Assembly (NCBI RefSeq): GCF_042680125.1
Contig: NZ_JBHTNY010000001.1
Direction: 5' to 3' (one strand)
Length of the DNA stretch: 64,000 nt
Origin: Robinsoniella peoriensis
GTDB lineage: Bacteria; Bacillota; Clostridia; Lachnospirales; Lachnospiraceae
The notes under the pieces were generated by a model. The model saw only the letters and a program-made list of their open reading frames with translations, made no database searches and was not told the DNA's origin. The translations under genes were made by a program, and so were the position numbers. Of this stretch, positions 1 to 8,128 are shown one piece after another. How positions within the stretch are numbered: the stretch's first letter is position 1; every line of letters starts with the position of its first letter.

Positions 1-2090
1 ATGTTTCCATCATAAGGAGCGTAGTTCTCTATGAGTATGAGATGTTCTGGCTGAATTGCATTAATATATCCGTAACCAAATAACGAAGGATCTCTGGGTG
101 CCGTTGCATCATCCATTAAACGGACATTTGTCATTGCCTTTACTTCACTGTCCGTCGAGTATCTGTCACGCGCTTCCCTGAATCTGTCTTCTGTAGGCAG
201 TTTGACAAATGTCATCTCCTGCATCTCACGCATTTCATCCGTCATTCTTTTCATTCTGCTCATAAGCTGGGACTTTTCATCATCGGCTGCACCGGACGCG
301 TAAGCAAAAGCAAGTCCGGACAGGTAATGCCCATAACCGTGTCCTTTCAGCTTTGTTGTTCGGGAATCCCATCCGCCTGGTGCAGCGTAACCCTCCGTAC
401 TAAGTCCGAAAGTCTCCCGGTAATTATAAAGCATACGGGTTACGTCTACCCCCAATATGTATTCTATCTGATTGTCTCTGTTTAATGTCAGCCTGTTAGC
501 CTCACCATCAGGGTCATCTTCAAGGGTCACTTCATTCAATGGTAAAGTTTGCACAAGCGGATTGTTTGACGGTACAATAGCCTCTCCATCCACAACCGTG
601 ATTTCCGCAGTAACCTGATATCCGTTTGTAATAGCATTATCACCCAGCACATTTCCGTTCATGGTATAGGTATGTCCAACCGGATATTCTGCCTGTGCGG
701 TCTGCGCTGCAGTGGTATAGCCTTCCCAGCTGACCCTTCGCTGTTCAGATTCTCCGTTGCTATAGAGTACCTTTACAAAGTTTGGCAGTTTAGGAGCATC
801 ACCCACCGGACATTCAATTATGATCGGCTCGCAGGATACAATTGATCTGCCTGCCTCCGGATATGCCGGAATCGTAACTTCCCAATCACGTGTGACAGAT
901 GCACTCCCAAAGGTAGCCGTAGCGGTTAGTTTAACCTTTGCATCCGCTTCTCCTGATGGTGGTCTGAGAACATTTCCATCTGTCCATAAGTATTTAGAAT
1001 TTTCTGTATTCCATGTAAATACAGATCCAAACCGACCCTCCTGGGGGAACGTAAAGTTTGTTGTTCTGTCCGTAACGCTTCCGATGTCGATGGCTTCCAA
1101 ATCCGTTGTGGCGATTTTCTCGTCATCCATATCAGCAAATACAGAGAATTCAAATTGTTTTGTTGCGATGAAATCTCCATTTTCCGCAGTAGCTGTGATC
1201 TGGCCTGTGGCATCGGGTTCACCATTTGCCGGGCGGGTCACTTTACCATCATTGCCTAAAGCGGGATCCGTAGATTCTGACCAGGTGATCGTACTTCCGT
1301 TAGATCCAACTGACGGAAGCTCTACATCACTCAGAAGTTCCATAAGGAAGTCTTCCTGGATCTCGGCTAAATCTGCTACAGCAGGATCCACATAACCGAA
1401 TACTTCCCACTCGCTTATACCGATGCCGGGTGCTGTGCCGGAATTTCTTTCCGCCGTTATACTCAACCGTACCCCTTTTGTAATAATCGGGCTGTCCAGA
1501 TTAACTACATTCCATTTGGTATTGGCTCCCCAGCGTTTTGGTGACGGCCATGGCTTATTGGCTTCCGCGCCGCCTTCACCGGTAAATGCTGCCGAATTAC
1601 CATCCGTTCCAACGAAACCATAGTCAACCCATTCATCATTTACCAAATACTGAAGGTTACAATCCCTGGCCCAGCGAACGCCTCCATCTGTGTAAATCCA
1701 CCACATAACCCGCATGGATTCCAACACTTGCGGCTGATTCCATGTATACTGAATCCAAACCGGATTATCCGGATTACCGTATTGGGTCCCCCATGTGTTC
1801 CATACAGATCCGGTACTGCCGCTTGCAAGTTTCCCGTTGTTTGCATTTGCTGCCACCGAACTTCCGTTGGCGTATGCCGCTTCTACCTTTGCGGAAAGTG
1901 CAATATTACCATCTTCAGCGCCATATGGATCAAGCCTCTCAAGATCCTGAGGTACAGCTGACAGCTCATTTAGATACGGTGAAGCTGCTGCGGGCAAAAC
2001 CACGCTGCTGATCATGGATAAAATAATCAGTAATGAAACAATCATATTTGTTCTTTTCTTACGTAAACTTTTTGTGCTTTTTCTTAACAT
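1..2090 (-). CDS. Secreted multidomain GH127/GH146-type beta-L-arabinofuranosidase, C-terminus cut by window edge
   Basis: This reading frame is open from an ATG at 2090 to the left edge (about 696 codons seen), so only the N-terminal part is present. I translated it by hand. In order it shows a signal peptide (about residues 1-38, ending in an AAA-type cleavage region), a discoidin/F5-8C-like carbohydrate-binding domain (about 60-230), two atrophied bacterial Ig domains of the ITW..dG.V.RP type (about 232-410), and a Big_4-like domain (about 420-510). The start of a DUF1680 catalytic domain follows from about 540 (RMLYNYRETFGLSTEG, then a GGWDS..LKGH..GHYLSG pattern). DUF1680 enzymes of GH127/GH146 remove beta-L-arabinofuranose using a zinc-bound cysteine nucleophile, but those residues would lie beyond the edge. 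The start has a weak purine-rich RBS. Its partner is the 2148-residue enzyme at 18883-25329. Exact linkage specificity is not readable. Confidence 0.8.
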   Translation of the reverse strand, partial: MLRKSTKSLRKKRTNMIVSLLIILSMISSVVLPAAASPYLNELSAVPQDLERLDPYGAEDGNIALSAKVEAAYANGSSVAANANNGKLASGSTGSVWNTWGTQYGNPDNPVWIQYTWNQPQVLESMRVMWWIYTDGGVRWARDCNLQYLVNDEWVDYGFVGTDGNSAAFTGEGGAEANKPWPSPKRWGANTKWNVVNLDSPIITKGVRLSITAERNSGTAPGIGISEWEVFGYVDPAVADLAEIQEDFLMELLSDVELPSVGSNGSTITWSESTDPALGNDGKVTRPANGEPDATGQITATAENGDFIATKQFEFSVFADMDDEKIATTDLEAIDIGSVTDRTTNFTFPQEGRFGSVFTWNTENSKYLWTDGNVLRPPSGEADAKVKLTATATFGSASVTRDWEVTIPAYPEAGRSIVSCEPIIIECPVGDAPKLPNFVKVLYSNGESEQRRVSWEGYTTAAQTAQAEYPVGHTYTMNGNVLGDNAITNGYQVTAEITVVDGEAIVPSNNPLVQTLPLNEVTLEDDPDGEANRLTLNRDNQIEYILGVDVTRMLYNYRETFGLSTEGYAAPGGWDSRTTKLKGHGYGHYLSGLAFAYASGAADDEKSQLMSRMKRMTDEMREMQEMTFVKLPTEDRFREARDRYSTDSEVKAMTNVRLMDDATAPRDPSLFGYGYINAIQPEHLILIENYAPYDGN

Positions 2091-2630
2091 TATTTCTCCC
2101 TTCTCCATTAAACAACACAATTAATGATTGCGAAAGCCTGTTTTTCTTATTACCCGGCTCACCTCCTGACCTTTTATACTTTTACACCGGAATTCTAAAA
2201 GATGTCACGCTATCCCGGTATTTGTTAACACAGCCATGCAAACCTGATTACACGTCTACGGAAACAATCTTTCATCATAGAAAAACCAATATTGTTCCTA
2301 TTGTTAACCCCTAATATAAAATATTGCATTTATTTTAAATTAGGAACATTTATTTACGTAAAAAGTAATAATATAAATAAATATTTTTTTCATAACCAAA
2401 CTGTTTCATCATTTATTTTATTCTATCAAATATCTCAAAAGAATGCGTTCGATATTTTTTGATAAAAGTGCGATATTTTTTCTTTTTTACTTTTTTTATC
2501 AATTTATCCTCAAATACATTATATATTTAGTTATTTCATACTTACTATATTTTATTTTTCATGTATATTAATCTAATATTCAATTTTCAAAAGTATTTTT
2601 TATTAATTTTTTGATATTTTTCGCATAAAA
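2091..2630. other. AT-rich intergenic region upstream of the GH127 gene
   Basis: About 540 bases without a gene. Composition is strongly AT-rich, with long A and T runs between 2300 and 2625. It must carry the promoter of the minus-strand glycosidase gene, but I could not fix a convincing -35/-10 pair in such skewed sequence. Confidence 0.5.
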
Positions 2631-2666
2631 ATGCCAGAGTACTGGTCACGCCTCAGCCTCTGGCAT
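2631..2666 (-). terminator. Intrinsic terminator of the Spo0E-like gene
   Basis: Perfect 9-bp stem (ATGCCAGAG at 2631-2639 with its complement at 2658-2666). On the minus strand it is followed by a short T run. It lies 66 bases past the stop of the Spo0E-like gene. Confidence 0.6.
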
Positions 2667-2731
2667 TAATCTGTTGAAATAAGATTCCATTATACTTCTT
2701 CATTCTAACCATTACAATCTCAATACTTATC

Positions 2732-2932
2732 TTAATATGTTGAATGCTGTTCCATGCATTCCTTTAGCTCCACAAATCGATTCATATGTCCATCCACTTT
2801 TCTGCTGGCTTCTAAAATTTCATCCGACGTAAGATTCCTCCCTTCTTCAATCAGACGCTCCAGCTTTTTACTGTCCATTTCCATTGCGTACTTGTACCAA
2901 TTCTTTTGAATATTCTGTAACCATCTCTTCAT
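2732..2932 (-). CDS. Spo0E-like aspartyl-phosphate phosphatase (66 aa)
   Basis: A small protein of the Spo0E size class. These helical-hairpin phosphatases remove phosphate from Spo0A and so restrain sporulation. The sequence has the expected pattern: a first helix (KKLERLIEEG), a turn, then LTSDEILEASRKVDGHMNRF, where SRKVD stands at the family signature SQELD. An AAGGAG ribosome-binding site sits 9 bases before the ATG. The signature is degenerate (R-K-V for Q-E-L), so activity on Spo0A is inferred only. It lies downstream of an XRE regulator, but a terminator separates the two, so it probably has its own promoter. Confidence 0.6.
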   Translation of the reverse strand: MKRWLQNIQKNWYKYAMEMDSKKLERLIEEGRNLTSDEILEASRKVDGHMNRFVELKECMEQHSTY

Positions 2933-3066
2933 ACGTTTATCTCCTTTATAATTCTGATAGTGTGTGAGTAGTTCTAATAGAGTTAGTATAACACATCTGC
3001 CATGTCGAAGTCTGTCGAAACAAGTGCGAAAATCCGGTTTTTTTCTAATATTTTGTAAAAAAAAGC

Positions 3067-3100
3067 AGCAGACAAAACCATATCTTTGGTTTTATCTGCT
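3067..3100 (-). terminator. Intrinsic terminator of the XRE regulator gene
   Basis: A 14-bp stem with one mismatch (3067-3080 with 3087-3100) and a 6-nt loop. On the minus strand it runs straight into a long T tract (complement of the A run at 3055-3064). Confidence 0.85.
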
Positions 3101-3150
3101 GTTTGCTTACACTATTCTTTTTTATTACTGATCATCGAACAAGTAAGGAT

Positions 3151-3471
3151 TTATTGTTTTGCTTCCTTTACCAGAACTTCAATTACATGGAAGATTCTAT
3201 CCTGCTCTTTTGGGGCTAACTCTTTCATGATATCTACAAAAGCGGAAGCTTTGATTTCAGCGCCTCTGTCTAAAACATCTGACAGCAGCATATCTGAGGT
3301 CACCTCCAGTGCATTTGCAATCCGTACAAAAGTTTCCAGACGTGGTATTTTAACGCCTCGTTCGATGGCACTCATATAGCTGCTGCTGAGTCCTGTCCTT
3401 TCTGCAAGCTCTTCCTGCTTCATGCCTCTTTCTTCTCTGCACCTTTGTATTCTTTTTCCAATTCGATTCAT
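3151..3471 (-). CDS. XRE-family transcriptional regulator (106 aa)
   Basis: DNA-binding regulator with a Cro/C1-type helix-turn-helix at residues 5-60 (IQRCREERGMKQEELAERTG, then SSSYMSAIERGVKIPRLETF). A short C-terminal helical tail (about 62-106) is probably for dimerisation or ligand response. The ATG at 3471 is preceded by a purine-rich RBS. A 6-bp inverted repeat at 3494-3509 lies just upstream and may be its own operator. The gene is transcribed alone, with a strong terminator behind it. Neighbours (Spo0E-like protein, thioredoxin operon) do not identify its target. Confidence 0.85.
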   Translation of the reverse strand: MNRIGKRIQRCREERGMKQEELAERTGLSSSYMSAIERGVKIPRLETFVRIANALEVTSDMLLSDVLDRGAEIKASAFVDIMKELAPKEQDRIFHVIEVLVKEAKQ

Positions 3472-3493
3472 TTATTCCTGCCTCATTTGTAAT

Positions 3494-3509
3494 ATATAGT
3501 ATTCTATAT
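3494..3509. promoter_or_regulatory. Inverted repeat upstream of the XRE gene, possible autoregulatory operator
   Basis: ATATAG-TATT-CTATAT, a perfect 6-bp inverted repeat with a 4-nt spacer, 23 bases upstream of the XRE start codon. XRE regulators often bind such sites. The AT-richness makes chance occurrence possible. Confidence 0.35.
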
Positions 3510-3596
3510 CCCTGGAAAATCCTTACATTTATAAGAAAAATCCTTTCCCTGATATACTGATATTATATACCTGATGCACACTTTTGACAAGAAACT

Positions 3597-4526
3597 CTAT
3601 TCCGAAAGCACATCAATATATTCTTCTGCAAATTTTGAAGCTACAGCTCCATCCGCCGTTGCAGTCACGATTTGTCTAAGGGGTTTCGTCCTTACATCGC
3701 CTACCGCAAATACTCCCGGCAGATTGGTCCTGGTTGTCTCATCTGCCACAATATATCCCCCGCTATCCAGGTCTGTCTGACCTTTAAACATATCTGTATT
3801 TGGAATTCTTCCTATGGCAACAAACACACCGTCACATGCCACTTTGATGTTGTCCCCGCTTTCTGTATCTTCTACTACTACACCGGTTACTTTCTGATCA
3901 TAGAGTATTTCTTTTACTTTTGCATTCCAGATAAATTCTATATTTAAGCTCTGTTTTAAAGCAGACAAATAACTTTTAGAAGCTCTTAACTGATCTCTGC
4001 GGTGAACCAGATAAACCTTATTGCAAATCTTGGATAAAAACAGTGCGTCTGCTACAGCAGTATTGCCTCCGCCTACCACCACAACTGTCTTATTGCGGTA
4101 GAACATTCCATCGCAGGTAGCGCAATATGCAACGCCCCTGCCTTTTAGTTTCTGTTCTTCTTCCAATCCCATTTCTCTTGGATTTGCTCCCGTTGCCAAT
4201 ATGACTGTCCGGGCTAATAGATCACCTTCACTGGTATGAATTACTTTGGGCTGCGCATTTAGATCCACAGACTCTACTTCTGTAAATAAAGATTCTACAC
4301 CAAACCGCTCGGCTCCCTGACGCATCTTTTCTCCCAGTTCATATCCATCTACACCTTCTTCAAAACCGGGATAATTATCTACCTGGCTTGTTGTAGCCAT
4401 CTGGCCGCCTGCCGAAAGCTTCTCTATTACAAGTGTTTTTAAATTTGCCCTTGCGCTATATAATGCGGCAGTATAACCACCTGGTCCTCCGCCAATTATA
4501 ATCACATCTGATATCTTCTGTTCCAT
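3597..4526 (-). CDS. trxB: Thioredoxin-disulfide reductase
   Basis: NADPH-dependent flavoenzyme that reduces thioredoxin in the cytoplasm. The 309-residue protein shows the FAD-binding GGGPGGYTAA near the N-terminus, the redox-active CATCDG (about residues 133-138), the NADPH-binding GGGNTA (about 153-158) and the C-terminal FAD motif GVFAVGDVR. The ATG at 4526 is used because GGAG lies upstream at the right distance; the longer GTG start at 4535 would remove that site. It is the third gene of a DUF6132-trxA-trxB operon, with 16 bases between trxA and trxB. The presumed partner thioredoxin has an unusual active site (see trxA). Confidence 0.95.
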   Translation of the reverse strand: MEQKISDVIIIGGGPGGYTAALYSARANLKTLVIEKLSAGGQMATTSQVDNYPGFEEGVDGYELGEKMRQGAERFGVESLFTEVESVDLNAQPKVIHTSEGDLLARTVILATGANPREMGLEEEQKLKGRGVAYCATCDGMFYRNKTVVVVGGGNTAVADALFLSKICNKVYLVHRRDQLRASKSYLSALKQSLNIEFIWNAKVKEILYDQKVTGVVVEDTESGDNIKVACDGVFVAIGRIPNTDMFKGQTDLDSGGYIVADETTRTNLPGVFAVGDVRTKPLRQIVTATADGAVASKFAEEYIDVLSE

Positions 4527-4542
4527 GCCGGTCACTCCTCTC

Positions 4543-4875
4543 CTACTCTTTCGTAATCCCCAGTTCCTTCATCCAGCCTTCTATCTGAGACTTAGCCGTA
4601 GGTGCTACCAGCGGTTCGCCTGCTGCCTTTCCATTTTGAAATGCAATCAGTGTCGGTATCGTCATAACATCAAATTTCTCTGCCAGTTCCGGTTCATCAT
4701 CAATATTGAGCTTGCCAACTTTTAAAATATTCTGATATTCTTCTGCAATCTGATCAACTGAGGGTGCAATTCTTTTGCAATAGCCGCACCACGGTGCCCA
4801 GAAGTCTACTACCGTAATTTTACCTTCTTCTATTTCTCTGTTAAAATTTTCCTTTGTTAATAATGTTCCAGCCAT
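4543..4875 (-). CDS. trxA: Thioredoxin with atypical CGYC active site
   Basis: A small thioredoxin-fold disulfide reductase of 110 residues, kept reduced by the adjacent trxB. Family features visible are the VDFWAPWCGYC active-site strand and helix (about residues 20-30) and the cis-proline segment TIPTLI (about 71-76). The dipeptide between the cysteines is Gly-Tyr rather than the canonical Gly-Pro. In thioredoxin-fold proteins this dipeptide tunes redox potential, so a shift in reactivity is likely but unmeasured. The ATG at 4875 is chosen because GGAGG lies 8 bases upstream; the longer GTG start at 4890 would overlap that site. It is the second gene of the operon. Confidence 0.93.
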   Translation of the reverse strand: MAGTLLTKENFNREIEEGKITVVDFWAPWCGYCKRIAPSVDQIAEEYQNILKVGKLNIDDEPELAEKFDVMTIPTLIAFQNGKAAGEPLVAPTAKSQIEGWMKELGITKE

Positions 4876-4916
4876 TTGTATTACCTCCACTTTCTGTTTA
4901 TCTGCTTGTTTTTAAT

Positions 4917-5168
4917 TTATTTCTTATCGACATCCATTGCATTTTCTATGGAATTTTTATCCTTAGGTGCCGGTTCCCAGAATCCAACCGCAAGAATCAA
5001 TCCGATTATCCCTCCAAAGACCATACTTTTCATAGGGTCTGAAGTAATGGCACAGGTACCGCTGATGCACCCGATCTGCCAGTAATATAGATATCCGGCA
5101 GCTATGCCTCCCAATATAAAAATCAGAGGTTTTATAAATCTTTTCATCGTTTTCCTGTCAAATCTCAT
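4917..5168 (-). CDS. DUF6132-like small membrane protein (83 aa)
   Basis: First gene of the thioredoxin operon. A basic N-terminus (MRFDRKTMKRF) is followed by a transmembrane helix (about residues 13-32), the cysteine pair segment IGCISGTCAITSDP (about 35-48) and a second helix (about 52-70). A charged tail follows. The GC..GTC.ITS.P pattern is what I associate with DUF6132; the function is unknown. Two cysteines placed between two membrane helices, encoded with trxA and trxB, suggest a redox role at the membrane (inference). AGGAGG lies 5 bases before the ATG at 5168, which rules out the longer start at 5204. Confidence 0.7.
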   Translation of the reverse strand: MRFDRKTMKRFIKPLIFILGGIAAGYLYYWQIGCISGTCAITSDPMKSMVFGGIIGLILAVGFWEPAPKDKNSIENAMDVDKK

Positions 5169-5238
5169 AGTTGCCTCCTTTGTATATCCATATATGTGGA
5201 TCACAATTTTTTATCTGTAACTTTTTTTGTTTCATTTA

Positions 5239-5274
5239 TACTGTAATTATAATGGTTACAGTATGGTTTGTCAA
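5239..5274 (-). promoter_or_regulatory. Consensus SigA promoter of the thioredoxin operon with an overlapping operator palindrome
   Basis: On the minus strand there is a perfect TTGACA (complement of 5269-5274), a 17-nt spacer and a perfect TATAAT (complement of 5246-5251). A perfect 8-bp inverted repeat, TACTGTAA-N9-TTACAGTA (5239-5263), covers the -10 box and part of the spacer. That is where a repressor would block polymerase. No gene for a repressor of this site is adjacent except possibly the XRE regulator at 3151. Confidence 0.85.
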
Positions 5275-5319
5275 TATATTTTCTAAATTAATTAATTTCC
5301 AGATTCAGACAAGAAAAAA

Positions 5320-5366
5320 GCCTGCGGATTCCAAAACCTTTTCGGTTTGTTCCGCAGACTTTTTTG
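5320..5366 (-). terminator. Intrinsic terminator after the sensor binding-protein gene
   Basis: Long stem built from CCTGCGGA (about 5321-5328) and TCCGCAG (5351-5357), extended inward. Runs of A on the left and T on the right make it usable in both directions. It ends the minus-strand operon HK-RR-binding protein. Confidence 0.8.
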
Positions 5367-5387
5367 AAGTATATCTTTGATACTTAG

Positions 5388-5458
5388 TATTTCTTTGTTT
5401 CTTAGTTTACTTTGTTTCTTAGTTTCTTTGTTTCTTAGTATTTCTATGTTTCTTAATA
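5388..5458. repeat. Short tandem repeat at the 3' end of the sensor binding-protein gene
   Basis: About four imperfect copies of a 16-19 nt unit close to TTTCTTTGTTTCTTAGT, running into the stop codon of the gene at 5453. Copies vary by small indels, as expected from replication slippage. No protein or RNA structure is evident. Confidence 0.7.
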
Positions 5459-6451
5459 TTTCCGGTTAGGAAGTTCCTTTGCCGCCGTCTCAGAAGGATA
5501 AATTCCTTCTTCTACATATTGAAGTTTATCGACGGACTCTCCGCTCATAATTTTTTTTGCAATTTCCGCCACCCGGGGACCATGCAGAGGATTACATTCT
5601 ATGGAAACGTTTAATTTTCCTTCTATCATAGCCTCAAATGCTGCTTTCACTGCATCAAAAGATACGATGGCAATGTCTTTACCGGGCTTCTTGCCTATCT
5701 CTTCTATTGCTTCAATTGCTCCAAATGCCATATTGTCATTCTGGGCTATCACCACATCAATATCCGGATTCTTCTGAAGACAGTATTCCATCGCTTTTTT
5801 GCCCTTAGTCTGAATAAAATCTCCCAGCTGCTCAGATACGATCTCATAGTTCTGATATTTTTTGATTGCTTCGTTAAATCCCTTGGTACGGCCTATTTCG
5901 GCAGTCGATCCTATTGTACCTTTTAAGATTGCAATCTGATGGTGATCACTTCCCTCACCTCGTGCTTCCATATATTTTACCAGCCAATCCGCTGCGGCAC
6001 GTCCCTCCTTCTCAAAATCAGACCCGACCCAGCATGTATACAGAGAATCATCCTTTACATTAATCATTCGGTCTACGACAATTACCGGTATCCCTGCATC
6101 CTTTGCCTCTTCCAGCACAGTATCCCAGCCATCTTCCGTGACAGGTGCAATCACAATGACATCTACCTCCTGTGAAATAAAATCCCGGACTGCTTTGGTC
6201 TGGTTCTGCTGCTTTTGCTGTGCATCGGAGATCAGAAGGCGGAAACCATTTTCCACACTCAATGCTTCTTTCATCGATTCCGTATTGGCAATTCTCCAGT
6301 CAGATTCCGCTCCGATCTGGGCAAACCCTACTGTTATCAAGTTTTTTTCTTCGGCAGATATTGTTTCTCTGTAATTCTTTGTTATAGTGCAGCCTGCCAG
6401 GAGTATACTTGCTATTGTAATACAAAGTATCCATATTTTTTTCTTTTCCAT
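5453..6451 (-). CDS. Sugar-binding lipoprotein of the YtfQ/periplasmic-binding type, probable sensor partner of the histidine kinase
   Basis: A 332-residue lipoprotein (lipobox LLAGC near residue 20) with a Peripla_BP_4 sugar-binding fold. The motifs VGFAQIGAESDWR, DAQQKQ, VIAPVTEDGWD and NPLHGPR are nearly the same as in the transporter's own binding protein at 15733. It sits as the last gene of an operon with a YesM kinase and YesN regulator, with no permease or ATPase beside it. It also lacks the long Ala-Thr-Glu linker of the transporter protein. The simplest reading is a dedicated sensor that presents bound furanose sugar to the kinase's outer domain (inference). The ATG at 6451 is chosen over an upstream TTG. 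Ligand identity (arabinofuranose or galactofuranose) is not provable from sequence. Confidence 0.85.
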   Translation of the reverse strand: MEKKKIWILCITIASILLAGCTITKNYRETISAEEKNLITVGFAQIGAESDWRIANTESMKEALSVENGFRLLISDAQQKQQNQTKAVRDFISQEVDVIVIAPVTEDGWDTVLEEAKDAGIPVIVVDRMINVKDDSLYTCWVGSDFEKEGRAAADWLVKYMEARGEGSDHHQIAILKGTIGSTAEIGRTKGFNEAIKKYQNYEIVSEQLGDFIQTKGKKAMEYCLQKNPDIDVVIAQNDNMAFGAIEAIEEIGKKPGKDIAIVSFDAVKAAFEAMIEGKLNVSIECNPLHGPRVAEIAKKIMSGESVDKLQYVEEGIYPSETAAKELPNRKY

Positions 6452-6484
6452 TTTCCTACCGATCCTATTTTGCAACAAACTAGT

Positions 6485-8110
6485 TTATACCACACTTTTC
6501 ATTCGATAATCTTTGGGGGTACATCCTACTTCTTTCTTAAATATGTAATAAAAATAATGCGCATCCCGATATCCCAGCCTGCTGCCTATATCCGACGTCT
6601 TCATACTGCTGCACCTGAGCATCTCTTTTGCTTTATTAAGCCTGGTCTGTGTTAAATACTCTACAAAAGTCTTGCCCTCCACCTGCCTGAAGACTCTGCT
6701 AAAGTGATTAGGGCTTACATTCACATAGGCAGCAACTGCATTCAGGGAAATCTTCTCATCACCATAATGCTCATTGATATAATCTTTCGCATCTTCGATC
6801 CAGCCTTCTAACCGGCTTTTGGACATCTGGTCACGCGATTCAATGCAGAGATCCACAATTTTTATAAGATAATTTCTGGTCAGCTCCCGGGAACTGATAT
6901 TCGTAAGAAGATCGCCTACTTTTGTATGATGTTCTTTTAAGCGTTCTTCCTTGTTCCCAATTTTTTTCAGAAACCGGAGGGCTGCAAAATTCGTATCCAA
7001 TACTATATATTGGCGAAAGATCATAGAATCCATGTTTGCTTTCCCTATACTTTCGATATAGGTATCTATAAAGTCTGCCACCTCCTGTTGTGAGCCGTTT
7101 TTGAGAAAGTCTTCCAGGATATCCTTGTCCATCCTGCCCAGGTCAATCTCATCCATATTCATCCGCATTCCCTGATCTTTGTCTATATCCTGAAGCTCTG
7201 CGCTGAATACCACATTCTTTGTCTGGTCAAACAACCTGTACGCAAATGCCTTATTTGCCTGATAATAGCATTTTGTTATATCCCGCAGCCTTGTAAAGCA
7301 TTGCCCTATCCCGGCAAAATACCGGTATCCGGTCCACGTCAGGATAACCTGATCCAACGTTTTAAGGATTTTGTTTACGACGCATTTCAGCTCATCCCGG
7401 TCTTTTCCCTTGACAAGAATTGCCCCGCCTTCTGATTCCCGGTTAAAGTATACTGCCTTGCACTGCTTTTCCTCCAGCTTCTCTGCTATTATATTCATGA
7501 TGTCCTGTTCGCTTAATTCTACCTGTACATCTGTTTTCTCCTTCCAGCACTGAAACAGGATTATATTATACTCCTTGGCTGCAAGGTCAATCTCAAGCTG
7601 CAGCCCTCTGGATATGATTTCCGATACAGAACACCTGTCGGATATCATATCGTTAAATAACTGGTTCTTTTTCAGTATTCTTTTTTTCTCACGTTCCATT
7701 TCATAAAGTTCAATATACTTTCTCTTCTGTTTTTCTATTTCGATCTGTTCTCTGACCTGAATCATGATATTCAAAAGCTTTCTGGCATCCACAGGCTTTG
7801 ACAGATAATCAACAATACCGATTTTCAGTGCCCTGTTGGCATAGACAAAATGCTCAAATCCGCTAATGATAATAATCTTAATCTGCGGCATTTCCCTTTT
7901 CACTAATTCACTAAGTTCCAGTCCGTCCATAAACGGCATCATAATGTCTGTAATCAGCAGATCCGGCTTCGTTTCCTGGATCATCGGATACGCTAATTCG
8001 CCGTCACCGGCCTCTCCAACCAGACACAGTCCATTTGCCTCCCAGTCAATCCTGCGCTTGATCCCTTCCCGGATGACAGTTTCGTCTTCCACTATAAAAA
8101 CTTTTATCAT
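6485..8110 (-). CDS. YesN-type response regulator, CheY-AraC architecture (541 aa)
   Basis: Cytoplasmic transcription activator partnered with the kinase encoded 18 bases upstream. The receiver domain spans about residues 1-120, with acidic residues in FIVEDE, the phospho-acceptor Asp in LLITDIMMPFMDG (about residue 55), and YLSKPVD with the conserved Lys. A middle region of about 300 residues of unknown fold follows. The C-terminal AraC-type double helix-turn-helix is at about 440-541 (NVSPNHFSRVFRQ, then GYRDAHYFYYIFKK). GGGAG precedes the ATG. It is one of three paralogous regulators in the locus and the one physically linked to the kinase. Confidence 0.92.
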   Translation of the reverse strand: MIKVFIVEDETVIREGIKRRIDWEANGLCLVGEAGDGELAYPMIQETKPDLLITDIMMPFMDGLELSELVKREMPQIKIIIISGFEHFVYANRALKIGIVDYLSKPVDARKLLNIMIQVREQIEIEKQKRKYIELYEMEREKKRILKKNQLFNDMISDRCSVSEIISRGLQLEIDLAAKEYNIILFQCWKEKTDVQVELSEQDIMNIIAEKLEEKQCKAVYFNRESEGGAILVKGKDRDELKCVVNKILKTLDQVILTWTGYRYFAGIGQCFTRLRDITKCYYQANKAFAYRLFDQTKNVVFSAELQDIDKDQGMRMNMDEIDLGRMDKDILEDFLKNGSQQEVADFIDTYIESIGKANMDSMIFRQYIVLDTNFAALRFLKKIGNKEERLKEHHTKVGDLLTNISSRELTRNYLIKIVDLCIESRDQMSKSRLEGWIEDAKDYINEHYGDEKISLNAVAAYVNVSPNHFSRVFRQVEGKTFVEYLTQTRLNKAKEMLRCSSMKTSDIGSRLGYRDAHYFYYIFKKEVGCTPKDYRMKSVV

Positions 8111-8128
8111 AATAATTCTCCCTTTTTC

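Noticed and set aside
820..1395. 191-codon plus-strand frame
   Set aside because: It is antisense to the hand-translated GH127 gene, whose Ig and carbohydrate-binding domains account for the region.
5388..5458. Tandem repeats considered as a CRISPR array
   Set aside because: Units are 16-19 nt, contiguous, decayed and lack unique spacers. No cas genes are present.
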